Below are positions 15,314 to 23,113 of a stretch of DNA of 56,188 bases, in pieces (within the stretch, counting starts at the first letter, position 1; the number at the start of each line of letters is the position of its first letter). The DNA comes from an uncultured Eubacteriales bacterium (GTDB taxonomy: Bacteria > Bacillota > Clostridia > Christensenellales > Aristaeellaceae), in the NCBI GenBank assembly GCA_902793325.1, contig CADBCY010000016.1, positions 1 through 56,188 on the forward strand, given 5' to 3'. The notes below the pieces were generated by a model that saw nothing but the letters and a program-made list of their open reading frames with translations, was not told where the DNA came from and did no database searches. The translations under genes were made by a program, and so were the position numbers.

Positions 15314-16582
15314 TCAGCCCAGCTTTAGCAGGATCGCGCGCAGCGCCTCTGGCCGCACGCGGCGGGGGCTGCCCAGGGCGCACAGTGTGGCGTTGTCCGG
15401 GGTGAACACGGCGCGAAACAGCCCGCGCAGCGCCTCCGGCTCCACGGCGGCGAAGGCGTCCAGGCGCTCCCGCGCGTCTTGCCAGCCGCAGTTCAGGATG
15501 CCGTTCTCAAAGCCCCAGTCGCAGGCCATCCCCGCGGGGTCGTCCATGCGCTGGCGCTCCAGGGAGAGCATGCCCCGGCGCAGGGCGAGCAGCTCCGCGT
15601 CGGGCAGCGACTTGGCCGCGTTCAGCGCGGCGACCACGGCGGCGACGCCCTCTTCTATGCGCGCGGGCTCCACGCCGAAGTCGAAGCTCAGGCCGGCGAC
15701 GCCGCCGCAGTACTGGAGGTAGCCGTCGATGCCGTAGGCCAGGCCGGTGTCCTCGGAGAGCGCCATGTACAGCGCGCCGTTGTCGCCGAGCAGGTAGTCC
15801 TGCGCCAGCGCGAGGGCCGCGGGCGGGAAGGACGCGGCGTCCACGTCGAAGCAGAAGCAGAGGTGGGACGCGCGCTGGGCGTCCGCGTGCACGGCGGCGT
15901 CCCGGCGGAAGAACGCCTCCGGGAGCGCGGGCACGGCCGCGGGACAGGGCGCGCCGGGCTCGATGGCCGCCAGCCGCGCCCTCAGCGCCTCCGGATCGGG
16001 CACGTTGCCCGCGGCGGAGAAGAAGAAGCCGCCCCGCCCCCGCCAGCGCCCGTGCAACTGCGCCAGGCGCTCGAAGCTCACCCGGTTCGCGGCGTTCACC
16101 GTGCCCTCGATGGTTCGCGCCAGCGGCGTGTCCCGCCATACCCTGGCGCGGGCGAACTGGTCGTAGGAGTTCTCGGCGTCGTTCTCGCGGATCTCCGCCT
16201 GGACGCGCAGCCGTTCCCGCTGCAGGCCCTCCACGGACAGCGCGGGCGGCTCCAGCACCCGGAGCAGGATGTCCAGCCCCAGGTCGAAGGATTCCGTCGG
16301 CCCGTTCATCTCGAAGCGCACATAGGCGTCGGAGGTGGTGGCGTCGAAGTCCAGGCCGTGCTCGTAGAGATCCGCGTACAGTCGTCCGCCCATGCGCTCG
16401 CTGATCGCGCGGAACACGGCGTGCTCCAGAAAGTGGGCCAGGCCCGCCTCTTCCGGGGCGTCGTGCATCGCGCCGCGGCGGATCCACAGGTTCAGGCTGA
16501 ACGTGGAAAGGCGCGGGTTCAGACAGGTGTACAGCCCCGCGCCGTTGGAAAGGATGCCGTTGAAGTTCGTCATGGCGATCAT
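15314..16582 (-). CDS. M16 family (pitrilysin-type) zinc metallopeptidase
   Basis: 422 residues. The inverted zinc motif HxxEH is HFLEH at 50-54 and the third ligand is E130 (QAEIRENDAE), the standard spacing. The second half carries a typical inactive-like M16 domain (LSEDTGLAYGIDGYL). Length fits the single-unit bacterial M16B peptidases that work as dimers. The partner is often an adjacent paralogue; none is present. The start is ATG 16582 or 16573; neither has a strong Shine-Dalgarno. It lies 42 bp after galT on the same strand and may share its transcript. Confidence 0.88.
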   Translation of the reverse strand: MIAMTNFNGILSNGAGLYTCLNPRLSTFSLNLWIRRGAMHDAPEEAGLAHFLEHAVFRAISERMGGRLYADLYEHGLDFDATTSDAYVRFEMNGPTESFDLGLDILLRVLEPPALSVEGLQRERLRVQAEIRENDAENSYDQFARARVWRDTPLARTIEGTVNAANRVSFERLAQLHGRWRGRGGFFFSAAGNVPDPEALRARLAAIEPGAPCPAAVPALPEAFFRRDAAVHADAQRASHLCFCFDVDAASFPPAALALAQDYLLGDNGALYMALSEDTGLAYGIDGYLQYCGGVAGLSFDFGVEPARIEEGVAAVVAALNAAKSLPDAELLALRRGMLSLERQRMDDPAGMACDWGFENGILNCGWQDARERLDAFAAVEPEALRGLFRAVFTPDNATLCALGSPRRVRPEALRAILLKLG

Positions 16583-16624
16583 TGTGGGGGTTCCGCAGGC
16601 CGCCGGCCCGGAATCCCCGTCCCC

Positions 16625-18160
16625 TTACTTTTTCGCGTACCCGAGCGTCTCCAGGAACCGCAGCACGCCGGCGTCGCCCTCGGGGGTATGCTTGTACACG
16701 CCCGCGTCCGCCAGCACCCGCGCGCACTTCATGGCCACGGCCCGGTGCAGCGCGGCCTCGGCCTGGGCGTCGGTGAGGTTCGCGCCGGTCTCGGCGGCGA
16801 TGTCCAGCAGCCAGTCCCAGTGCCGGCGCAGCGGGCTGTCCGCATCGGGGACGTCGGAGAGCGGCTTGCGGCCCGTCAGGTACTCCGAAAGGCCCTTCAG
16901 CTCGCCCAGCAGTCGCCCGGGCAGTATGAACAGGCCCATCACCTCGATCAGGCCGATGTTCTCCTTCTTGATGTGGTGCAGATCCGCGTGGGGGTGGAAG
17001 ATGCCCAGCGGGTGCTCGGCGCTGGTGCGGTTGTTGCGCAGCACCAGGTACAGCTTGTAGCGCCCGTCGGCCTCCCTGCGCGCTACCGGGGTGATGGTGT
17101 TGTGCGGCGCGTCGGTCTCGGCCAGGATGTCGCAGGCGGGGTCGGAGTAGCGCCGCCAGGCGACCAGCATGCGGTCTGCCAGCTCCACCAGCGCCGCCCG
17201 GTCCGCGCCGCGCAGCACGACGCAGGTCATGGGCCAGTCCGCGACCCAGGCCTCCACGCCCGCGGCGGGCGCGGCCAGCGGGATGCGCACCGGGGAGGCG
17301 TCCATGGGGAAGTCGTGCCGCCCGCCCTGGAAGTGGTCGTGGGAGAGTATGGAGCCGCCCACGATGGGCAGGTCGGCGTTGGAGCCCAGGAAGTAATGCG
17401 GGAACTGGTCCACGAAGTCGAACAACCGCTCGAAGGTGCCCCGGCTGATGCTCATGGGGACGTGCTCCTGGTTGAATACGATACAGTGCTCGTTGTAGTA
17501 GAGGTACGGCGAGTATTGCAGGTACCACGGCTTTCCGCCGAGCGTCAGCGGGATCACGCGGTGGTTCTGCCGCGCGGGGAAGCCGATGCGCCCCGCGTAG
17601 CCGGGGTTCTCCGCGCACAGCATGCACCGGGGATAGGCGCGCTGCACGGCGTTGCGGGCGGCGGCGATGTCCCGCGGGTCCTTCTCGGGCTTGGAGAGGT
17701 TGATGGTGATTTCCAGCCTTCCCGCGGGGGTGTCCTCGAAGAAGCGGGCGTTTTTGGCGATGCGGTCCACGCGGATGTAGTCCACGTCGCGGCACAGCTT
17801 GTAGAAGTACCTCGTGGCGGCCTGCGGACCGGCCTGCTGCCGCAGCAGCGCGAAGCGCTCGCGCACCATGGCGGGGTGGGGCGTGACGGCGCCCATCAGC
17901 TTCGCAGAGAACAGGTCGCGGCGCTCGCCGCTGTCCTGCAGGATGCCCCGCTCCACGGCGATGTCGCACAGCCGTTCCAGCCAGGCGGTGGCGGTTTCCG
18001 GCGCGGGGGCGGGCGCGTAATCCACGTCCTCCGGCGCGTCCTGCGCCATGATCTCCAGCAGGCGGTTGACGGTATAGCTGCGGTCGATGGGCGCGACGAG
18101 GCCGTTCTCCACGGCGAAGTCGGCCAGGCGGTAGATGCATTCGGTGGCGGTGGGCTTCAT
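16625..18160 (-). CDS. galT: UDP-glucose-hexose-1-phosphate uridylyltransferase, class II
   Basis: 511 residues. The Firmicute class II GalT family: AYPRCMLCAENPGYAGR, YNEHCIVFNQEHVPMSISR, GSILSHDHFQGGRHDFPM (HxHxQ-type nucleotidyl-transfer site) and GIFHPHADLHHIKKENIGLIEVMG. It transfers UMP between glucose-1-P and galactose-1-P in the Leloir pathway. ATG 18160 is chosen since GAGAGG is 8 nt upstream. The gene diverges from galK. galE is not in the window. Confidence 0.93.
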   Translation of the reverse strand: MKPTATECIYRLADFAVENGLVAPIDRSYTVNRLLEIMAQDAPEDVDYAPAPAPETATAWLERLCDIAVERGILQDSGERRDLFSAKLMGAVTPHPAMVRERFALLRQQAGPQAATRYFYKLCRDVDYIRVDRIAKNARFFEDTPAGRLEITINLSKPEKDPRDIAAARNAVQRAYPRCMLCAENPGYAGRIGFPARQNHRVIPLTLGGKPWYLQYSPYLYYNEHCIVFNQEHVPMSISRGTFERLFDFVDQFPHYFLGSNADLPIVGGSILSHDHFQGGRHDFPMDASPVRIPLAAPAAGVEAWVADWPMTCVVLRGADRAALVELADRMLVAWRRYSDPACDILAETDAPHNTITPVARREADGRYKLYLVLRNNRTSAEHPLGIFHPHADLHHIKKENIGLIEVMGLFILPGRLLGELKGLSEYLTGRKPLSDVPDADSPLRRHWDWLLDIAAETGANLTDAQAEAALHRAVAMKCARVLADAGVYKHTPEGDAGVLRFLETLGYAKK

Positions 18161-18288
18161 GCAAAACACCTCTCGTATGGGTCGTGGTCGATGCGGCGAA
18201 AACCTTCCATGACAGTATTATCGGAGAAAAGACCGCCCGTGTCAATCCGTTATTTGCGTTAAACTCCGGTCATTTCCGGGGAAAGCGC

Positions 18289-18326
18289 AAAAAGCGCTTG
18301 CAGAATCGGGGCATATGGGGTAAAAT
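18289..18326 (+). promoter_or_regulatory. galK promoter with overlapping dyad
   Basis: -35 TTGCAG (18298-18303), 17-bp spacer, -10 TAAAAT (18321-18326). The palindrome AAGCGCTT (18292-18299), extended by outer GCAA/TTGC, overlaps the -35. A CG-centred dyad like this resembles operators of LacI-family regulators or a catabolite-repression site. The regulator is not in the window. Confidence 0.55.
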
Positions 18327-18375
18327 ACACTCAGTCTACTATGCCCGTTGACCATCGACAAGGAGGAGATCGCAC

Positions 18376-19623
18376 ATGGACGTCAGGAGCCTGCTGGAGA
18401 AAAACGCCGCGCGCATGAACGCGCTCTACGCCGGGGAGGACCAGACTGCGCGCTACGCCGCGCTGGCCGACGCCTTCCGCGCCAGGTTTGAAAGGGAGCC
18501 GGAGCTGTTCGTCTCCGCGCCCGGCCGCACCGAGGTGGTGGGCAACCACACCGACCACCAGAACGGCTGGGTGCTGGCCGCGTCGGTGAACCTGGATACC
18601 GTGGCCGCCGTCGCGCCGAGGGCGGACAGCACCGTCACGCTGTACTCCGAGGGCTACGACGCGCCCTTCATTGTGGACGTGTCCGATACCGCCGCCCGCG
18701 AAGCGGAAAAGGAGACGACGCTGTCGCTGATCCGCGGCGTGGCCGCGCGGCTCGCCGCGCTGGGCTACAGGGTGGGCGGCTTCGACGCCTGCGTCACCAG
18801 CACCGTGTTCAAGGGAAGCGGCCTCTCCTCCTCCGCGGCCTTCGAGGTCATGCTGGTCGGCGTCTTTGACGCGCTGTACAACGGCTGGAGCATCGATCCC
18901 AAGCTGAACGCGCAGATCTCCCAGTACGCCGAAAACGTGTACTTCGGCAAGCCCAGCGGCCTGATGGACCAGATGGCCAGCGCCGTGGGCGGGCTGTCCA
19001 TCCAGAACTTCGGCGTGAGCCCCGCTGGCGTGGAGGCCATACGCTACGACTTCGGCGCGAAGGGCTACGCGGTGTGCGTGGTGTCCGCCGGCGGCGAGCA
19101 CGGCAACCTGACCGGCGCCTACGCGGCCATTCCCGCGGAGATGCGCCAGGTGGCCGCCGCGCTGGGACAGGAGATCCTGCAGCACGTCACCCCCGAACAG
19201 TTGGAGGCCGCCCTGCCCGGGCTGAAGGGCAAGGTGAGCGACCGCGCCATACTGCGCGCCTTCCACTACGTGGACGAAACCCGCCGCGCCGTGGAGGCCG
19301 CCGACGCCCTGAAGCGCGACGACCTCGACGCCTTCCTGGACTGCGTGATCCGCTCCGGCGACAGCAGTTGGGAGCTGCTGCAAAACCTGCACGTGGACGG
19401 CAGCGACAACCAGGAGATTCCCCTGGCGGTGGAGATGAGCCGGCGGATGCTCCGGGGCCGGGGCGCGTGGCGCATCCACGGCGGCGGCTTCGCGGGCACC
19501 ATACTGGCCTTCGTGCCCTTCGACACCGTGGACAGGTACCGCGCCGCCATGGACGCCGTGTTCGGCGACGGGGCCACCACGGTGCTGGCCATCCGGCCTG
19601 AGGGCGTGGTGTGCATCCGGTAA
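18376..19623 (+). CDS. galK: Galactokinase (GHMP kinase)
   Basis: 415 residues. The galactokinase signature appears as PGRTEVVGNHTDHQNG (49-64), the variant common in gut Clostridia, and the GHMP ATP motif as GSGLSSSAA (147-155). FGKPSGLMDQMASAVGG and RIHGGGFAGTILAFVP follow. It phosphorylates galactose at C1 and supplies galT, which is divergently transcribed. AAGGAGG is well placed. A hairpin, GAGGGGCG/CGCCCCTC (19666-19688), follows the gene. Confidence 0.92.
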   Translation: MDVRSLLEKNAARMNALYAGEDQTARYAALADAFRARFEREPELFVSAPGRTEVVGNHTDHQNGWVLAASVNLDTVAAVAPRADSTVTLYSEGYDAPFIVDVSDTAAREAEKETTLSLIRGVAARLAALGYRVGGFDACVTSTVFKGSGLSSSAAFEVMLVGVFDALYNGWSIDPKLNAQISQYAENVYFGKPSGLMDQMASAVGGLSIQNFGVSPAGVEAIRYDFGAKGYAVCVVSAGGEHGNLTGAYAAIPAEMRQVAAALGQEILQHVTPEQLEAALPGLKGKVSDRAILRAFHYVDETRRAVEAADALKRDDLDAFLDCVIRSGDSSWELLQNLHVDGSDNQEIPLAVEMSRRMLRGRGAWRIHGGGFAGTILAFVPFDTVDRYRAAMDAVFGDGATTVLAIRPEGVVCIR

Positions 19624-19665
19624 TCGGGCGCCGGAATGCGAAATCAGGAAACGGGAAGCGGGAAT

Positions 19666-19688
19666 GAGGGGCGGACCGTTCGCCCCTC
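19666..19688 (+). terminator. Hairpin between galK and tsaE
   Basis: Perfect 8-bp stem GAGGGGCG-loop-CGCCCCTC with no U run. It may be a weak galK terminator or a structured leader for tsaE, whose ATG is 12 bp further on. Confidence 0.35.
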
Positions 19689-19700
19689 GTCGGGAAAACG

Positions 19701-20183
19701 ATGGTAAGAGAATTCAGGACGACTTCCGAAGCCGATACCCTGGCCTTTGCCGCGCGGCTGGCGCCGATGCTGGCGGCCGGGGACGCGGTGCTGCTCCACG
19801 GCGACCTGGGCGCGGGCAAGTCCGTGCTGGCGCGGGGCATCGCCCGCGGCATGGGCGTGACCGGCCCCATGCCCAGCCCTACCTTCACGCTGCTCATCCC
19901 CTATGCGTGCGGCGGGCGGAAGCTCTACCACTTCGACCTCTACCGCCTGTCCGACCCGGACGAGTACTACGCCGCGGGGCTGGACGAGTTCGTGGGCGGC
20001 GACGGCGTGGCCGTGGTGGAGTGGCCGGAGATGGCGGAGCTGGACCCCGAGCCCGCGCTGGACGTGCATATCCGGCGGGGCGAGGGCGACGACGAGCGGC
20101 GGATTGCCGTTGAAAACCGCGGCGTGGCGGGCTATGCCCCGGCCGCGCTGTCGGACTGGAGCGTGACGGACCATGGCGAATGA
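19701..20183 (+). CDS. tsaE: tRNA t6A biosynthesis ATPase TsaE
   Basis: 160 residues. P-loop GDLGAGKSVLARGIARG, then SPTFTLLIPY, YHFDLYRL and VVEWPE, the TsaE pattern. TsaE hydrolyses ATP to reset the TsaB-TsaD complex that makes threonylcarbamoyl-adenosine at position 37 of ANN-decoding tRNAs. It overlaps tsaB by 11 bp, as in most Firmicutes. TsaD and TsaC are not in this window. Confidence 0.92.
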   Translation: MVREFRTTSEADTLAFAARLAPMLAAGDAVLLHGDLGAGKSVLARGIARGMGVTGPMPSPTFTLLIPYACGGRKLYHFDLYRLSDPDEYYAAGLDEFVGGDGVAVVEWPEMAELDPEPALDVHIRRGEGDDERRIAVENRGVAGYAPAALSDWSVTDHGE

Positions 20184-20883
20184 TATCAACATCCTGGCGC
20201 TGGATACCTCCGGCCCCGTGGCGGGCTGCGCGGTGATGCGGCGCGGGGAGATCGCCCACGTGGTCGCTATGCGCCAGGGGCTCACGCATTCGGAGACGAT
20301 CATGCCCGCGGTGGACGAGGCGCTGGCCTCCGCCGGGCTCAGCTGCGCGGACATCGACGTGTTCGCCGCGGTGGCCGGGCCGGGCAGCTTCACCGGCGTG
20401 CGCATCGGCGTGTGCGCGGCGAAGGGGCTGGCCCACGCCGCCGGCAGGCCCTGCTGCGCCGTGGACGCGCTGGAGACGCTGGCGATGAACGCCTACGGCT
20501 TCGACGGCCTGTGCTGCCCCATGCTGGACGCGCGGCGCGGGCAGGTGTACTGCGCCGCCTTCGACATGAAGGACGGCATGCCCGAGCGAGTGCTCCCCGG
20601 CGACGCGATGAAGCTGGAGGATTTCCTCGCGAGGCTGCCGGAGGGGCGCAGGCTGATCTTCGTGGGCGACGGCGTGCCGGCATACGGCGACAGGGTGCGG
20701 GCGGCGCTGGGCGAACGGGCCCTGATCGCGCCGCCGAACCTGCGGGACCTGCGCGCCGACGCGGCCTGCGCATTGGCGGCGTCCCGCCCGGAGACCTGGG
20801 TGGAGGCGCGGCTGCTCCGGCCCATCTACCTGCGCGCGCCGCAGGCGGAGCGGGAGCGCAAGGCGCGGGAGGCGAGGGCATGA
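20173..20883 (+). CDS. tsaB: tRNA t6A biosynthesis protein TsaB
   Basis: 236 residues, an ASKHA-fold protein: ILALDTSGPVAGCAV, LTHSETIMPAVDEAL, VAGPGSFTGVRIGVCAAKGLA and CPMLDARRGQVYCAAF. It scaffolds TsaD, the catalytic subunit, and TsaE. Overlaps tsaE by 11 bp and rimI by 4 bp (ATGA), so three genes are translationally linked. Confidence 0.92.
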   Translation: MANDINILALDTSGPVAGCAVMRRGEIAHVVAMRQGLTHSETIMPAVDEALASAGLSCADIDVFAAVAGPGSFTGVRIGVCAAKGLAHAAGRPCCAVDALETLAMNAYGFDGLCCPMLDARRGQVYCAAFDMKDGMPERVLPGDAMKLEDFLARLPEGRRLIFVGDGVPAYGDRVRAALGERALIAPPNLRDLRADAACALAASRPETWVEARLLRPIYLRAPQAERERKAREARA

Positions 20884-21368
20884 GCGAAATCACCCTGGGG
20901 CTCATGACCCCGGAGGACGTGGACGCGGTACACGCCATCGAGGTGGCCTGCTTCACCACGCCCTGGTCCCGGGAGAGCTTCCTGCGCGAAGTCACCGAAA
21001 ACGCCTGCGCGCGCTACGTGGTGCTGCGCGAGGACGGCGTGCCGGTGGCCTATGCCGGGGTATGGTTCGTGCTGGACGAGGGGCACATCACCAACATCGC
21101 CGTGCGGCCCGACCGGCGCGGCCTGGGCTATGGCGAACGGGTGACGCGGGCCATGATCCAGTTGGCCGCCGACAGCGGCATGAACTGGATGACGCTGGAG
21201 GTGCGCCGGTCCAACGCCGCGGCGCAGAACCTCTACCACAAGCTGGGCTTCATCGACGTGGGCTACCGCAAGCGCTACTATGAGAACCGCGAGGACGCCC
21301 TCATCATGGCCCTGGAGCAACTGCCCGAGGGCAACCCCGACAACGATCCATTCTTGGTCAGGGAGTAG
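20880..21368 (+). CDS. rimI: Ribosomal protein alanine N-acetyltransferase RimI
   Basis: 162 residues, GNAT fold: ACFTTPWSRESF, AYAGVWFVLDEGHITNIAVRPDRRGLGYGERV (acetyl-CoA loop RRGLGYG) and LEVRRSNAAAQNLYHKLGFIDVGYRKRYYENREDALIM. RimI acetylates the N-terminus of ribosomal protein S18 in E. coli; other RimI proteins are broader. Start ATG overlaps the tsaB stop. Standard position behind tsaB. Confidence 0.92.
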   Translation: MSEITLGLMTPEDVDAVHAIEVACFTTPWSRESFLREVTENACARYVVLREDGVPVAYAGVWFVLDEGHITNIAVRPDRRGLGYGERVTRAMIQLAADSGMNWMTLEVRRSNAAAQNLYHKLGFIDVGYRKRYYENREDALIMALEQLPEGNPDNDPFLVRE

Positions 21369-21370
21369 GT

Positions 21371-22987
21371 ATGTTGTTTAAGCTGATCCAAATTCTGGTG
21401 GTGTCGCTGGCCTGCGTGGCGGCGTCGGTGGAGCACCTGCACGCGCTGCAGGCGGAGCGCTACCAGTTGCCCGCCTTCCGGCTGTGGCTGTCCCGCGGAC
21501 ACGAGCGCCTGCTGAAGGAGAACGTGCTGTGGGCCTTCGTGCTGGCGCTGCTGAGCGTATACCTGCCGGTGCTGCTGTCGATGTTCATGTCGGTGGCGGA
21601 GGTTCGCGTGAACCTGTCGAACTGGCTGCTGCTGGCGGTGTTCGCGCTGCTCATGGCGCGCATCGCCTGGCGCGACTACACCGCGCCCAGCCGCAAGCCC
21701 TTCGTGGTCACGCGGCGCATCCTGCGGCTGTCGCTGGTGCTGTGGCTGCTGTGCTTCGCCGTCACGGCGCTGGGCGCGCTGCTGCTGCACATCCCGGCCT
21801 ACTTCCTGTTCGCGGGCATGCCCTACCTGGTGCTGCTGGCGGCGCGGATCATCGAGCCCTACGAGCTGCGGCTCAACGAGAAGTACTTCAAGCGCGCCAA
21901 GCGCAAGATCCGCAAGTGCAAGGACCTCATCACCATCGGCATCACCGGCAGCTTTGGCAAGACCCAGACCAAGTTCATCCTGCGGGACATCCTGTCCGCG
22001 AAGTACAGCGTGCTCGCGACGCCCGCCAGCTTCAACACGCCCATGGGCCTCTCGCGGGTCATCAACGACGACCTCGAGCCCGGGCACCGGGTGTTCATCG
22101 CCGAGATGGGCGCGCAGCACGTGGGCGACATCCGCAAGCTGGTGGAACTGGTGCGCCCGAGCCGGGGCATCCTGACGGGCATCGGCGCGCAGCACCTGGA
22201 TACCTTCGGCAGCATGGAGAACATCGCCGGCACCAAGTACGAGCTGATGCGCGGCCTCCCGAAGGACGGCTTCGCGGTGTTCGGCTCCGGGGACGACTAC
22301 ATCGACCGCCTCTTCGCCCGCTGTACCCGCGAGAAGTGCCGGGTGAGCCTGGAGAAGGAAGAAGACAGCACCCTGTGGGCCGAGCGCATCGAGTACAGCG
22401 GAAAGGGCACCAGCTTCATGCTGTGGCACCGGGACGGCGCGTGTATACCGTGCCGCACGAAGCTGTTGGGGCGCTACGCCGTGAAGGACATCCTGCTGGC
22501 GGCGGCCATGGCGCTGAACCTGGGCATGACGCTGGAGGAGATCGCCGCGGCGCTGCCGAACGTCGAGCCCCGCGAGCACCGGCTGCAGCTCCTGCCGGAG
22601 GGCGAGGACGGGCTGGTGATGATCGACGACACGCTGAACGAGGACGCGGAGACCGCCTACGAGGCGGCGCGCGTGCTGGCCCGCATGCCGGGGCGGCGCA
22701 TCGCGGTCACCCCCGGCGTGGGCGAGCAGGCGGGCAACGAGAAGGACGTGAACTACGCCCTGGGCACAGAGCTGGCCGACGGCGCCGACACCGTGATCCT
22801 GGTGGGGCATCGCTCCTTCAGCCGCAGCCTGGTGCGCGGGCTGATGGAGGCGGGGTTCTCGGCGTCCAGCCTCCATACGGTGGACGACTCCGAAGCCGCG
22901 GACGAGCTGCTCCGGGAGCTCTCCGAGCCGGGCGACACCGTGCTGTTCGAGAGCAGCATCCCGGACTACGAGGCGGAAGAGGAGTAG
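21371..22987 (+). CDS. Membrane-anchored Mur ligase family protein (MurF-like)
   Basis: 538 residues. An N-terminal region with about four membrane segments (residues 5-20, 55-100, 120-160) precedes a Mur ligase core: ATP loop GITGSFGKTQTK, FNTPMGLSRVIND, VFIAEMGAQHVGDIRKLVELVRP, GAQHLDTFGS, PREHRLQLL, MIDDTLNEDAETAYEAARVL. MurF, the closest relative, adds D-Ala-D-Ala in peptidoglycan synthesis, but canonical MurF is soluble. This is either a membrane-tethered MurF or a ligase of another cell-envelope substrate. It starts 2 bp after rimI, so it is transcribed with the t6A cluster, and it ends at a strong terminator. Confidence 0.8.
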   Translation: MLFKLIQILVVSLACVAASVEHLHALQAERYQLPAFRLWLSRGHERLLKENVLWAFVLALLSVYLPVLLSMFMSVAEVRVNLSNWLLLAVFALLMARIAWRDYTAPSRKPFVVTRRILRLSLVLWLLCFAVTALGALLLHIPAYFLFAGMPYLVLLAARIIEPYELRLNEKYFKRAKRKIRKCKDLITIGITGSFGKTQTKFILRDILSAKYSVLATPASFNTPMGLSRVINDDLEPGHRVFIAEMGAQHVGDIRKLVELVRPSRGILTGIGAQHLDTFGSMENIAGTKYELMRGLPKDGFAVFGSGDDYIDRLFARCTREKCRVSLEKEEDSTLWAERIEYSGKGTSFMLWHRDGACIPCRTKLLGRYAVKDILLAAAMALNLGMTLEEIAAALPNVEPREHRLQLLPEGEDGLVMIDDTLNEDAETAYEAARVLARMPGRRIAVTPGVGEQAGNEKDVNYALGTELADGADTVILVGHRSFSRSLVRGLMEAGFSASSLHTVDDSEAADELLRELSEPGDTVLFESSIPDYEAEEE

Positions 22988-23014
22988 CGGGTTCCGGGAC
23001 GACCAAAGGCAAGC

Positions 23015-23083
23015 AAAGATCCTTCGCATCGCATCGGATGGCGGACAGGCCATCCGGGGCGATGCGAAGGATCCGGTTTTTTA
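23015..23083 (+). terminator. Terminator after the Mur ligase gene
   Basis: Long stem GATCCTTCGCATCGC (23018-23032) / GCGATGCGAAGGATC (23059-23073) with an inner GGATGGC/GCCATCC hairpin, followed by a T run at 23077-23082. The outer arm AAAGATCCTTCGC recurs in two other intergenic regions of the window. Confidence 0.85.
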
Positions 23084-23113
23084 TGGGGCGGCGCGGGGAT
23101 GCGTCCGGCGCGG

